From assembly GCA_019456255.1 (NCBI GenBank), contig VRUG01000003.1, positions 1-64,000 on the forward strand: a DNA stretch of 64,000 nucleotides. Reading direction: 5' to 3'. The notes under the pieces are model-generated. The model searched no databases. It saw only the letters and a list, made by a program, of their open reading frames with translations, and was not told the origin of the DNA. Positions within the stretch are counted from its first letter, which is position 1; each line of letters begins with the position of its first letter. A program made the translations under genes and the position numbers. Source of the stretch: Planctomycetota bacterium (GTDB lineage: Bacteria; Planctomycetota; Phycisphaerae; Sedimentisphaerales; Anaerobacaceae). Positions 46,014-54,670 of this stretch are shown one piece after another.

Positions 46014-46511
46014 ATGGAAGAAGAAATCAGGCAGGAATGTGCTGAACGTGAACTGCAAAAAAAGATAGATGAAATGTATGCTTCCCAAATTAAACTTGCT
46101 TCTGCAATATATGATAAAGCAAATGCTTATACAAATCTTGTGATCATGGCTGGATATGCTGGGTTCTTTGGTTTATGGACGATCACAAAAGACAACCTGA
46201 CTCCAAAGCAAGTTCTTTTGTCTGCATTATTCCTGCTGATTTCAGGAATTTGTTTTGTTCTTTTTGAAACAGTTAAAATGATTGTTAATGCCAGTTTTAT
46301 GTTATCAAAAAACTGTGCCTTAAAAAAACTATCTAATGTTGAAAGTGTAGATGATTTTTTAAATGTAATGGATGAACATGATAAAACCATTCAGTCAAGA
46401 AATGTGAAATTTACATGGTTTTGGATTTTCTCGCTTATTTTTATAGTACCTACAGGCCTGATAGGGGTCTCTATTTTAGTCTATAGTTTTATAGTAAATC
46501 TTTTGGTATAA
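46014..46511 (+). CDS. Accessory membrane protein, unknown
   Basis: 165 residues from ATG 46014, which has AAGGGA 7 bases upstream; the frame is open further 5'. An acidic helical N-terminus (MEEEIRQECAEREL) is followed by two membrane segments (about 40-58 and 68-92), a cytoplasmic loop and one or two segments near the C-terminus (about 133-162). No family is recognised. It is the first gene of an AT-rich accessory run ending with an Mrr-like nuclease. Confidence 0.68.
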   Translation: MEEEIRQECAERELQKKIDEMYASQIKLASAIYDKANAYTNLVIMAGYAGFFGLWTITKDNLTPKQVLLSALFLLISGICFVLFETVKMIVNASFMLSKNCALKKLSNVESVDDFLNVMDEHDKTIQSRNVKFTWFWIFSLIFIVPTGLIGVSILVYSFIVNLLV

Positions 46512-46545
46512 TAAGTATCGCTCAGTAATTAGAAGGAGAAAATTA

Positions 46546-47694
46546 ATGGAAAATTGGACTGGAATAGTAAAAGGAACTAATAACGGAGTGTTAACTTTAC
46601 AATTCGAATACATCAATGAAACAACTATTGCTGGGACGTTTACTTTAATTGATGCAGATACGATTAATGTGACAGCTAAGGTGGAAGGGCACAAAGATGG
46701 TAATATAATAAAAGGAAATTTGTTAGATTTTGAACCCAAAGCAGAAGGAGTGCCAACAAAAGGAGATGTTGAATTAACTCTTTCCGAAGATGAAACAAAA
46801 ATGGAAGGTACTTGGCAGACAGATGTTGGTACAAAAGGAGATTGTGTTTTATATAGGTCTTCTAGTGCCACACCTCAACAAGCAGGTCGTCAATCTCCTC
46901 AATCTCCTCAAACAACTCTTGAAAAAAATATACCTATTAGCTTTCGTTCATTTGAAAGAGATGATATTAAAGAAATTTTCAGTGTTGTGGATAGAATTGC
47001 GGTATCTATAAAAGCAAGTGGGCGATCTTGTAAGCCACACATTTATACTATTACATACGATGAAGAAGAAAAGACAAGAACATATGAACTTGAAGAGTTT
47101 TTAGACAAACTTGATGCTGCAAGCAAAATATGGTTTGTTGGTTTTGAATTTACTTATCAAAGTGATATCGAAATACAAAACATCTATATAAACATTTTTC
47201 GTCAGGAGGCATATAATGTTGCACTAAAAAGTAATGCTCTTATACAGAGTACTAGTAAAGATACTATGGGTGTAATCCCTGAAGCGATAAGAGGCTTGAT
47301 AAGTAAGACCAAAAAAAGAAGCCGCTTTTGGCATAGTAGTTTTTCTGATATAGTAGTTCAGCTTTCAGGTGTTATCATAATGATTGTATTCTCGTTTCTG
47401 ATTAGTAAGAAAATAGCATCATCTCTTGCCACTGAATCTAAAACTGATACAACTTATATGCTAATTATTTTTATTATATCATTAATTGTGGTATCAAATT
47501 TATGGGTATATATTTCAAGAGGGATATTTGTATATATCCATAAAACATTCCCAGTTGTTGAGATAATCAGCAAAAAACAAAATAAGGCTATTTCAAATAT
47601 AGTCTTTAATATAAGTTGCACTTGTTTCGGGGCACTTACTCTTTATTGTTTTGGTATGGTTATCGAATTTATTAAGTTTTTGCTGAGTAGTTAA
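46546..47694 (+). CDS. Accessory membrane protein with soluble N-terminal beta domain
   Basis: 382 residues. The N-terminal part (about 1-103) is beta-rich with a repeated G-x-W/T pattern (TGIVKGTNNGVLTLQF; GTWQTDVGTKGDCVLYR), like a small barrel. A Q/S/P linker precedes a second soluble domain (about 125-235). Membrane segments lie near 270-290, 305-328 and 352-378. AAGGAG precedes the ATG. I do not recognise the family. The design (sensor-like soluble part plus membrane helices) is seen in many island-encoded effectors, but that is only an analogy. Confidence 0.7.
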   Translation: MENWTGIVKGTNNGVLTLQFEYINETTIAGTFTLIDADTINVTAKVEGHKDGNIIKGNLLDFEPKAEGVPTKGDVELTLSEDETKMEGTWQTDVGTKGDCVLYRSSSATPQQAGRQSPQSPQTTLEKNIPISFRSFERDDIKEIFSVVDRIAVSIKASGRSCKPHIYTITYDEEEKTRTYELEEFLDKLDAASKIWFVGFEFTYQSDIEIQNIYINIFRQEAYNVALKSNALIQSTSKDTMGVIPEAIRGLISKTKKRSRFWHSSFSDIVVQLSGVIIMIVFSFLISKKIASSLATESKTDTTYMLIIFIISLIVVSNLWVYISRGIFVYIHKTFPVVEIISKKQNKAISNIVFNISCTCFGALTLYCFGMVIEFIKFLLSS

Positions 47695-47739
47695 AGTTTG
47701 AGTATCAACCCGGTTATTAAGATGGTGCGGTGAAAAAAC

Positions 47740-47922
47740 ATGGACGAAAATAAATGCTGGAATTGTAAACATTGGAAACCAATAAACGTGCCCCTGTATC
47801 TTAGCACTGGAGAAGAAATGGATTCTGAGCCAGCAGATGGAATGTGCGACAAGCACAATGAGAAAAGAGCTAACATTGAATTCTGCGATGAATGGGAACC
47901 AATAGACGAGCAAAAAGAATAG
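47740..47922 (+). CDS. Small cysteine-rich (zinc-binding) protein
   Basis: 60 residues with CWNCKHW near the N-terminus, MCDKHNEKRANIEFCDEW in the middle and an acidic end. The paired Cys and His residues suggest one zinc site. Short proteins of this form are common in phage and island DNA. Function is unknown. Confidence 0.65.
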   Translation: MDENKCWNCKHWKPINVPLYLSTGEEMDSEPADGMCDKHNEKRANIEFCDEWEPIDEQKE

Positions 47923-47945
47923 TAACTACAGTGGAGGATTAAAGC

Positions 47946-48215
47946 ATGACCGAAAAACCAACTGTTGCACCTGGTGATTGGATAACCTTTGGCAACAATA
48001 TATCAGCGGTTGTTTGTACGATTTACGAAAACACTTCCTTAGGTGAAATTGAGGTTGTATATATAGACAGTAGGGATAGAGCAATCAACGCAGATATGGT
48101 GTGGCGAGACGGTAAATGGGAGTTCAAAAGCTCAGAGGTTTGCGGAGGATATGCCGACAAGTACACCCGGCTAGAGCAATTCGTGAGCAAGCTTCGGAGT
48201 GGGCGGTTTCGGTGA
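47946..48215 (+). CDS. Small conserved accessory protein
   Basis: 89 residues from ATG 47946 with GGAGG upstream. The sequence GDWITFGNNISAVVCTIYEN, then IEVVYIDSRDRAINADMVW and GGYADKYTRLEQFVSKLR, looks like a compact beta domain with a C-terminal helix. It resembles orphan proteins found in genomic islands, from memory, with no known role. Confidence 0.68.
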   Translation: MTEKPTVAPGDWITFGNNISAVVCTIYENTSLGEIEVVYIDSRDRAINADMVWRDGKWEFKSSEVCGGYADKYTRLEQFVSKLRSGRFR

Positions 48216-48220
48216 TAGTG

Positions 48221-48307
48221 ATGTCGCTTAGTGTGCTTGGTGTAATGTATCTTGCCTTTGCTCTTAGTTTTCTATGGCCTAGGATAGCAGAGCAGAAGAA
48301 AGACTAG
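48221..48307 (+). CDS. Possible single-pass micropeptide
   Basis: A 28-residue frame (MSLSVLGVMYLAFALSFLWP, then a charged tail) overlaps no other gene and forms one membrane helix. It begins just after the 89-residue gene and ends 25 bases before the nuclease gene. No convincing ribosome-binding site was seen, so it may be chance. Confidence 0.3.
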   Translation: MSLSVLGVMYLAFALSFLWPRIAEQKKD

Positions 48308-48332
48308 CGGTTAGGGAATTGAAGGGGAAACT

Positions 48333-49526
48333 ATGACTGATAGGCTCTTTGATATATCATTAGACATTGATTTCGCTAAGTCTTACCTTCAGTATGTAGT
48401 AGAACCACTGAATCATTTCGCCAGACTCTTTGAACTCTTTGATCATAATCAAAGAATGAAAATATTGAAAGAGGCACACGAGCTAGTTTTAGGCATTTCT
48501 ACGAGGACAGACAAACTTGATATATATGTAGCAGACAGTATTACCGAGGATCAACCACGCAGGCTACAAGATGTTTCAAAACCTACTTTAGCAAAAGTAG
48601 CGTCAATCCTTGCTGGCGAAAACCCACGTGGATTGGCACAAGTTTTATTTAACTCTGTTTTGGGTTTTGATAGTACCTCTGAGTTAGTACCACTTCTAAG
48701 TGCGAGTCTTAATTCAACTATATTTAATCCTGAACAGGCTGCGGCACTAATAACATGTATTAACCATTCTGAAGAGGATATTAATCGAATCCAAGATAGT
48801 CCCAAAGAGCTTGCCCAAGACATCCAGTTACTTCCTCGGGGAGCATCAATGGAGACATTTGACGAGGATTCGTGGGATGGTGTTAAATACATTACGACAC
48901 ATTCACTAGAAAATAGTTCTGAAAAATTAAATGATGAAGTATCCAATTATAAAGAGCATTTGTGCAGTATTCTCGAAAAACAAGAAAAATTAGTAGACCC
49001 GGACAAACTTGGTTCGAAATTTGATGTCCAGAGAAAATCTACTGGATTATATATTCCTCCACGACAACGGCTTCTTATAGCTCGAACAATGCATGAGGCT
49101 GTAGAAAAAGCTGCGGACGACCGCGCATCACTTTTGAATATGTCTCCACGTGAGTTTGAAGAATTTATGGCATACATTTTTTCATATCTTGGTTTTGAAG
49201 TTGAGTTAACTAAAATTTCGCGAGATGGAGGTGTGGACCTTATATGTATGCAGGCGAAGCATGGCATTCCATTCCGCTTAGCAGTTGAAGTTAAACGCTA
49301 TAAGGAGGATAGGCCAGTAAGTGTTTCTCTAGTTCGATCATTTGTTGGCGCAAATCGTCAATTTGATGCTAATCATCTTTTATTTGTAACAACATCCAGA
49401 TACACCCAACCTGCCATAAATTATGCAACCGATTACGCATCGCATTTATTATCATTAAAGGATTATGAACAAATAAAGGAATGGTGTAGTCTTGTACAAT
49501 CAAATCCACCGTCGTTATTCCAGTAG
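48333..49526 (+). CDS. Mrr-like restriction endonuclease-domain protein
   Basis: 397 residues. The N-terminal 260 residues are helical and not recognised. The C-terminal domain (about 270-395) is Mrr-type PD-(D/E)XK: SPREFEEFMAYIFSYLGFEV, then KISRDGGVDLICMQ and RLAVEVKRYKED, giving the Asp and Glu-x-Lys catalytic residues. The closing part (ANHLLFVTTSRYTQPAINYA) is typical. Mrr enzymes cut modified or foreign DNA. No methyltransferase is beside it. It may belong to a defence unit with the upstream membrane proteins, but this is only inferred. Confidence 0.85.
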   Translation: MTDRLFDISLDIDFAKSYLQYVVEPLNHFARLFELFDHNQRMKILKEAHELVLGISTRTDKLDIYVADSITEDQPRRLQDVSKPTLAKVASILAGENPRGLAQVLFNSVLGFDSTSELVPLLSASLNSTIFNPEQAAALITCINHSEEDINRIQDSPKELAQDIQLLPRGASMETFDEDSWDGVKYITTHSLENSSEKLNDEVSNYKEHLCSILEKQEKLVDPDKLGSKFDVQRKSTGLYIPPRQRLLIARTMHEAVEKAADDRASLLNMSPREFEEFMAYIFSYLGFEVELTKISRDGGVDLICMQAKHGIPFRLAVEVKRYKEDRPVSVSLVRSFVGANRQFDANHLLFVTTSRYTQPAINYATDYASHLLSLKDYEQIKEWCSLVQSNPPSLFQ

Positions 49527-49813
49527 TAATTAAGAAATATCTGTCGGGGGTAAGTTAACGGCGTAAACAGGAACCCCGTCATGCAGGATGACGGGGCTAA
49601 CGGATATGGAAAGCGAGACGGCATCGCCTTTTAATTTTATCAGTTACAATTTTAGATTTACAATTTAAACCTAACGGCGGGGGGATTGTAATTTACGATA
49701 CCTATACCTAGGGCACAGGTGGCATAAATTTACTATTTTGCGTTACCGTTGGACCCGTCTTCGTCCGTTGGACTACGACGCGACAGGCATGGGGGCAAGT
49801 GGGGGCAAGTTGT
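49527..49813. other. Intergenic DNA between island and rho, with hairpin
   Basis: CCCCGTCAT and ATGACGGGG (49574-49596) form a nine-pair stem with no T-run, like a common extragenic hairpin. The rest is low-complexity and carries GGGGGCAAGT repeated near 49795. No gene was seen. Confidence 0.5.
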
Positions 49814-50929
49814 TTATCCTGTGGACATGCTTTGTAGGAAATCCATATTATTTGGGTATTTGTCCATCAGTTTAAATAAGCTTTGCATAGCGTTTCTTGT
49901 TCCGTAGTTTGATAGGACGCGTCGGAGCGTGGTAAGGCCTTGATTGTGCTGTTCGCTGTAAAGCTTGTTTTCTTTTCTTGTACCGCTGGCAGGAATGTCG
50001 ATAGCTGGGAATATTCGTTGCTCCGCGAGTGCGCGGTCGAGTATGATTTCGCTATTGCCTGTGCCTTTGAACTCTTCGAAGATGAGCTGGTCCATTCGCG
50101 AGCCTGTATTGATGAGGCATGTAGCGATGATGGTGACTGAGCCTCCGTTTTCGATTGTGCGTGCGAGTCCGAAAAGTTTTCTTGGAATTTGCATAGCGCC
50201 TGCGGAAAGTCCGCCGCTCATGGTAGCTCTTCTTCTGTTTTGTCCTGGTTGTCCTGCGTTATTGAAAGCTCTTCCTATTCTTGTGAGGCTGTCGATTAGT
50301 AGTACGACGTCTTTGCCGCATTCGAGTTCGGTTTGGATATGGGATAGTAATAGCTGGGCGAGTTCGACATGTTCGTTAGCGGATTGGTCGGAAGTACTTG
50401 CTATGACTTCGGCGTTAGTTGCTGTTCTTTTGAACTGTGTGACTTCTTCTGGTCTTTCGTCGATGAGCAGTACGATGACGCGGGTGTCGGGTGAGCATTG
50501 GTGTATTGCGGTTGCCATTTGTTCGAGTAGTACTGTCTTTCCTGCTTTTGGGGGCGAGACAATCATTTGCCTGGAGCCTTTTCCTATTGGTGCGATGAGG
50601 TCGATTATTCTCATGCTGGTATTTCCGCCTGTGCTGAGGTCGAATCTTTGGTGGGGGTCTATCGCGACGAGGTCGGAATATCGGGGCCTCTTCGCGAATT
50701 CTTTTGGATCCATGCCGGCGAGCGTTTCTATTGATATTAGTTTTGTTTGGCCTTTTTTTCGTTCGAGTTTGCCTGTGACAGCGGCACCCTCGCAGAGTTT
50801 GTATTGGTGTGCTAATTGGGGCGGTACGGCAATTTCGGATTGTGGTTTGCGGTATGAGCGGTCGGGTGTCCTGACGACGAAGTGGCCGCGGCCTATGTGT
50901 TTTAGTATTCCTGTGATGGTATCTGCCAT
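49814..50929 (-). CDS. rho: Transcription termination factor Rho (short form)
   Basis: 371 residues. It lacks the Rho_N helical domain of E. coli-type Rho (about 419 residues) and begins with the RNA-binding cold-shock-like domain (GHFVVRTPDRSYRKP). The ATPase core is complete: SPPKAGKTVLLEQMA (P-loop), LLIDERPEEVTQFKR, DVVLLIDSLTRIGRAFN and the R-loop NRRRATMSGGLSAGAMQIP. It unwinds and releases transcripts as a hexamer. The gene is isolated, bordered by the accessory island. Confidence 0.96.
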   Translation of the reverse strand: MADTITGILKHIGRGHFVVRTPDRSYRKPQSEIAVPPQLAHQYKLCEGAAVTGKLERKKGQTKLISIETLAGMDPKEFAKRPRYSDLVAIDPHQRFDLSTGGNTSMRIIDLIAPIGKGSRQMIVSPPKAGKTVLLEQMATAIHQCSPDTRVIVLLIDERPEEVTQFKRTATNAEVIASTSDQSANEHVELAQLLLSHIQTELECGKDVVLLIDSLTRIGRAFNNAGQPGQNRRRATMSGGLSAGAMQIPRKLFGLARTIENGGSVTIIATCLINTGSRMDQLIFEEFKGTGNSEIILDRALAEQRIFPAIDIPASGTRKENKLYSEQHNQGLTTLRRVLSNYGTRNAMQSLFKLMDKYPNNMDFLQSMSTG

Positions 50930-51137
50930 AAAAGTTCCCTACGCGATTTTTCTATAGAATAAAGAATGGTAAGCTCGTTTTGTTAGAGACTGTGGGTATC
51001 ATAGCAGATTGGTAGGGATACGCAAGACGTTATTATTTTTGTTCCAGGGCAAGTCAGAAAAAAAAACTTTGATAGTTCAGGGTGATTTTTGTAAGATTAT
51101 TGGTGTTACGAATTAAATGTTAGATAGGGGATTGACG

Positions 51138-52211
51138 ATGAGAACTAAAAACTTTTTTCCGATTTGTGTTTTTCCGGTTTTATTAATCGTTTTAGCATCA
51201 ACTGTCACAGTTGGAATCTCAGCTGAAGCAAATACAATAAAGCTTATTCTTGACAGGGTTAGTAATCATGATTTCGAGAAGAACAGTGGTTATGATGGTG
51301 TACCCGATACTGGTGATAAGGCGTGGCGAGTTCGTATTCTTGCAATTCGCGACCTTGTGCGGGCGGGGGAAGCGCACGCTGGAGAGATGGTAGCTGCGCT
51401 TGGTGATAGTAACCGTCACGTTCGTCATGTGGCGACGGTAGCTATTGGAGTATTGCAGTTAAAAGAAGCTGGGCCGAAACTTATGGAACTACTTGCTGAA
51501 GATAATGACCCTGTTGTTCGCGGTCAGGCGGCGCAGGCGCTTGGTCAGATTGGTTATAGAAAAGCTCTTAAAGCATTAGAAGAGGTGAAAGTTGGTCGGA
51601 ATGTTATTCATCGCGCTAAGCTTGCAGCTTTGCGATTAAAAACAGCGGGTGATAGTAAAAATACAGTTTTGCTTGAAGCGTGGAAGGGGCTTGATGAGAA
51701 AACTTTTGAAACTATGGAGGTTGGTAAGGGTGCTCCTGATTTTACATTAAAAGATACCAAGGGTAAGGCTTGGACGTTGTCGGAGTTGAAAGGGAAAAAG
51801 ACAGTTGTTCTTATCTGGATATTCGCGGACTGGTGCCCGGTTTGTCAGCATGAGTTTCATGACCTTACGGAGATGGAGGGGCAGTTCAAAGATGCGGATG
51901 TGCAGGTTTTTACGATAGAATGTCACGACCTTCATCGATCGCAAGCGATAGTTGGTCAAGAGGATTTGTGGTGGCCTCACCTCGTTGATAATGCCGGTGC
52001 GATTGGCGCATTTTATGGTGTTGACCCGATGGAATTTGTTGTTCATGATGAGTGGATCAACCGTCCAGCGACAATAATAATAGATAAGAAGGGGGTCGTA
52101 CGATTTGCTTATAATGGTACGTATTGGGGTGACAGGCCTACTATACCGCAGACCCTTGAGATGATCAAAAATAATTCCTATAAATTTGAACATCCTCAGC
52201 GTAGAAAGTAA
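51138..52211 (+). CDS. Exported HEAT-repeat and thioredoxin-fold (redoxin) protein
   Basis: 357 residues from ATG 51138; an in-frame ATG at 51117 is less likely. There is a signal peptide (about 1-30), HEAT repeats (about 50-170; DSNRHVRHVATVAIG, NDPVVRGQAAQALGQIGYRK) and an AhpC/TSA-type thioredoxin fold (about 195-335; GKGAPDFTLKDTKGKAWTL, ADWCPVCQHEF with the CPVC active site). A periplasmic thiol-redox or peroxiredoxin-like role with a protein-binding HEAT platform is inferred. The fusion is a planctomycete-style architecture. Confidence 0.88.
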   Translation: MRTKNFFPICVFPVLLIVLASTVTVGISAEANTIKLILDRVSNHDFEKNSGYDGVPDTGDKAWRVRILAIRDLVRAGEAHAGEMVAALGDSNRHVRHVATVAIGVLQLKEAGPKLMELLAEDNDPVVRGQAAQALGQIGYRKALKALEEVKVGRNVIHRAKLAALRLKTAGDSKNTVLLEAWKGLDEKTFETMEVGKGAPDFTLKDTKGKAWTLSELKGKKTVVLIWIFADWCPVCQHEFHDLTEMEGQFKDADVQVFTIECHDLHRSQAIVGQEDLWWPHLVDNAGAIGAFYGVDPMEFVVHDEWINRPATIIIDKKGVVRFAYNGTYWGDRPTIPQTLEMIKNNSYKFEHPQRRK

Positions 52212-52223
52212 CAGGCGGGGCGG

Positions 52224-52901
52224 TTAGACTTTGTAGCTTGAGGAGTTCTTTACGAAATTGTTTTGGAGTATAATGCCGAGGGCGGTTGCGAAAATCATCA
52301 TGACCGGGAGGAACCAGTGGCTGTTGAAGACGAGGTCCTGGATGTTGGCGGTGGGTGGGCTCTGCGCGTTTTCGTAGTGATATAGGAGGGAGAGCATTCC
52401 AGTTACGATGAGTATTCCGCCGGCGAGGCTTGTGAATAGCATGATGGCGACTCGAAATACGATGAAAGAGATCATGCCGCCTGCGACGAGTCCAATTATT
52501 GCTCCTGCGAGTATGTATTTTTCGGGGAGCTCGAAAGCGTACCAGATTCCTCCTGTGATGATTCCTCCTGCGATAGCTCCGAGCAAGCTGACGGCCCATC
52601 TCATTAGTGGAATTGAGACTGCACCGAGTAGGCATAGTCCTATGATTCCGCTCCAGAGTTTGCTTCCGAAGAAGTCGCCGAAATATATACCGAGGAAGAG
52701 TCCCATTAGTCCGAATGAGATGACGACGAGTACTTTGAAGATTCTCCAGCCGTACATGAGGTAGACGGCTCCGAATGAGACTGCGATTAGGGCCTGGAGC
52801 CATGAAAGCGAAACGATCTGTTCCCAGATAACATCTATTGGTATGACGTCTGCGTTTCCTGCAGCTGTTGCTGACTGTGCCAATAGTGTTAGCGGGCTCA
52901 T
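52224..52901 (-). CDS. Polytopic membrane protein (TMEM198/DUF4203-like)
   Basis: 225 residues with about seven membrane segments. Glycine-rich pairs such as FGLMGLFLGIYFGDFFGS and GAIAGGIITGGIWYAFE, followed by LAGAIIGLVAGGMISFIVF, give the look of TM198/DUF4203 proteins. The N-terminus resembles a signal peptide (about 1-14). Function is unknown. It is convergent with the redoxin gene, with a gap of 12 bases. Confidence 0.7.
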   Translation of the reverse strand: MSPLTLLAQSATAAGNADVIPIDVIWEQIVSLSWLQALIAVSFGAVYLMYGWRIFKVLVVISFGLMGLFLGIYFGDFFGSKLWSGIIGLCLLGAVSIPLMRWAVSLLGAIAGGIITGGIWYAFELPEKYILAGAIIGLVAGGMISFIVFRVAIMLFTSLAGGILIVTGMLSLLYHYENAQSPPTANIQDLVFNSHWFLPVMMIFATALGIILQNNFVKNSSSYKV

Positions 52902-53032
52902 CTGTAGTGCTCCTGTAATTTTTCGTTTGTTAAGTGTATAGGGCTATATAGCTTATCGGCGGTTTTGGTGTGATTTCATTAGGTTTGGGGGTGGGGGAAT
53001 GCGGATGCCCCTGCTTCGCATAAATCTTCGGC

Positions 53033-53066
53033 GGGCAGAGAAGTGATATCGATTTGAAACTGCGGA
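53033..53066. repeat. 34-base direct repeat, copy 1
   Basis: A 34-base unit beginning GGGCAGAGAAGTGATATC is repeated exactly at 53110-53143, 77 bases away. The second copy runs into the 3' end of the tRNA-Leu gene. Confidence 0.8.
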
Positions 53067-53109
53067 CGACCCTCCTTCGGCAAGGCTATGGAGGACGAGA
53101 GGCTATGGT

Positions 53110-53143
53110 GGGCAGAGAAGTGATATCGATTTGAAACTGCGGA
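53110..53143. repeat. 34-base direct repeat, copy 2
   Basis: An exact second copy of the unit at 53033. Its last six bases are the 3' acceptor end of tRNA-Leu. The arrangement recalls a duplicated tRNA edge, as at old insertion sites or deleted tandem tRNAs. Confidence 0.8.
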
Positions 53144-53221
53144 TGAGAGGAATCGAACCTCCATGAGCCTAAGCCCACAGGCACCTGAAGCCTGCGCGTC
53201 TGCCAATTCCGCCACATCCGC
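53138..53221 (-). tRNA. tRNA-Leu (anticodon CAG)
   Basis: 84 bases on the minus strand. The acceptor stem is GCGGATG with CATCCGC, the D-arm is TGGCGGAATTGGCAGACGC and the anticodon stem-loop CAGGC-TTCAGGT-GCCTG gives CAG. A long variable arm (TGGGCTTAGGCTCA, class II) and the T-arm GGTTCGATTCC follow. The discriminator is A and CCA is not encoded. Confidence 0.96.
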
Positions 53222-53266
53222 GGCGAGGATTGATTTTATCAGATTTTTTGGATTCGTCAAGACCGA

Positions 53267-54451
53267 TTAGGTGAGATTTTGCTCGCTATCTTTTTTCAGG
53301 TAAAGGGTTTGCGTTGGGAAAGCGAATTCGATACCCGCTTTTTCGAATCGTTTCATCATTTCGAGGTTTACTCGTTCGTTTATTTTGTGGGACAGCCAGT
53401 AGTCTGGGGGGGTCATCCAGTAGCTCATGTAGATATTTAGTGACCAGTCGTTGAAGTCGGAGAAAAAGACTCGCGGTGGTTTATTGGGCAGTGCATTTAG
53501 TTCTTCGATGTCTTCGAGAATTTCTTTTATGATTTCGACAGCTTTTTTTGCTTTTTCGTGTCCGGCGTCGTATGTGATGGTGAGGTTTGCGGTTCTTCTG
53601 ATGAATGGACGTCTGCTGACGTTTTCGATGACGGTGTTTGCGATGGTGTTGTTTGGAATAGTGACGAGGTGTCCATTTGTGGTTCGTACTTTAGTGCTTC
53701 TGAACCCAACTTCTTCGACTGGTCCGTAATGTCCCTCAATCCTTACGAGTTCGTCAATTTGAAAGGGTCGGTCGGTGAAGATGGTCACTGAGCCGAAGAA
53801 GTTTGCGATGGTGTCTTTGGCGGCGAGTGCGATAGCGATACCTCCGACACCTGCACCGAGTAAGATTGATTTTACGTCCTGGTTGAGAATGTTGTCTATG
53901 ATATAAATCACGGAGAAGATGAAGATGGTGACGCGGAGTGATTTGCGTACGACAGGTACGAGCATGTCGTCGAGTTTTGTTTCGGTTTTCGATGTCAAAA
54001 GTATGAGGTAATGTTCGACGACGTCGACGAGTCTATAGATTGCGTATGCGACGGAGATTGCAATGACGGCGCTTGCGATTTGTGTCCAGCCATTTTTTAT
54101 GGTCAAGCTGATACCTTCGACTGCCGGGCTGATACCTTCGACGCCTTCTTTTTCGAAGACGAGAAAAGTTTTGCACATCATCAGGCCCATTCCGAAGATA
54201 GCGACGGATATCGGTTTTGTGAGGCATTTCAAAAATATCGTGAAGGCATTGGCACCGGCGGCTTCTTCTTTTTTATTTGCAAAGCCGTCGATAAAAAATT
54301 GTACGATTTTGCCGGCAGCCATTGCGACGATTATCACAATGAGGACTGCTGCGAATCGCCAGATGGTGTTGCCTTTTACGATTTCGAAATTTATGATGTC
54401 GTTAAACGAGATGCCCGTACATAAGATTTTAGCTGTTATTGAGTCAGTCAT
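53267..54451 (-). CDS. Small-conductance mechanosensitive channel (MscS family)
   Basis: 394 residues from ATG 54451, which has GGAGA upstream; 25 extra codons in frame are not supported. There are about four membrane helices (about 25-45, 65-88, 115-140, 160-190). The pore helix and MscS body follow: ILLGAGVGGIAIALAAKDTI (about 206-225), FFGSVTIFTDRPFQIDELVR and FRSTKVRTTNGHLVTIPNN. The C-terminal cytoplasmic domain ends near GIEFAFPTQTLYL. It releases solutes during osmotic down-shock. Confidence 0.95.
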   Translation of the reverse strand: MTDSITAKILCTGISFNDIINFEIVKGNTIWRFAAVLIVIIVAMAAGKIVQFFIDGFANKKEEAAGANAFTIFLKCLTKPISVAIFGMGLMMCKTFLVFEKEGVEGISPAVEGISLTIKNGWTQIASAVIAISVAYAIYRLVDVVEHYLILLTSKTETKLDDMLVPVVRKSLRVTIFIFSVIYIIDNILNQDVKSILLGAGVGGIAIALAAKDTIANFFGSVTIFTDRPFQIDELVRIEGHYGPVEEVGFRSTKVRTTNGHLVTIPNNTIANTVIENVSRRPFIRRTANLTITYDAGHEKAKKAVEIIKEILEDIEELNALPNKPPRVFFSDFNDWSLNIYMSYWMTPPDYWLSHKINERVNLEMMKRFEKAGIEFAFPTQTLYLKKDSEQNLT

Positions 54452-54670
54452 TTTGAATCTCCGGATTTTGTTTTTAATATTTCCATAGCGGCTGTTGATT
54501 GTAGTTTGGTAGCGGCCAATAGGCAAGTATTTTACTGTTGGGAGAAAAATTGCGATAATTCGTCGTTAATTGTCCGATGTTTTCTCGGAAATTTCGGAAC
54601 TTTTGCTTTACCGCAGGGGTTGACTGTGAGAAAATGGGGTGATTAGAGTGAAAATGGAAGGGAACTTAAA

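Noticed and set aside
48116-48307. 63-codon ORF as a whole
   Set aside because: Its first half overlaps the 89-residue gene in another frame; only the last 28 codons could be a real micropeptide, listed with low confidence.
49965-50957. 330-codon plus-strand ORF
   Set aside because: It is entirely antisense to rho, whose frame is certain; its S/P/L-rich composition is typical of an antisense shadow.
52165-52803. 212-codon minus-strand ORF overlapping the membrane protein
   Set aside because: It is R/H-rich, an out-of-frame reading of the convincing membrane protein at 52224-52901.
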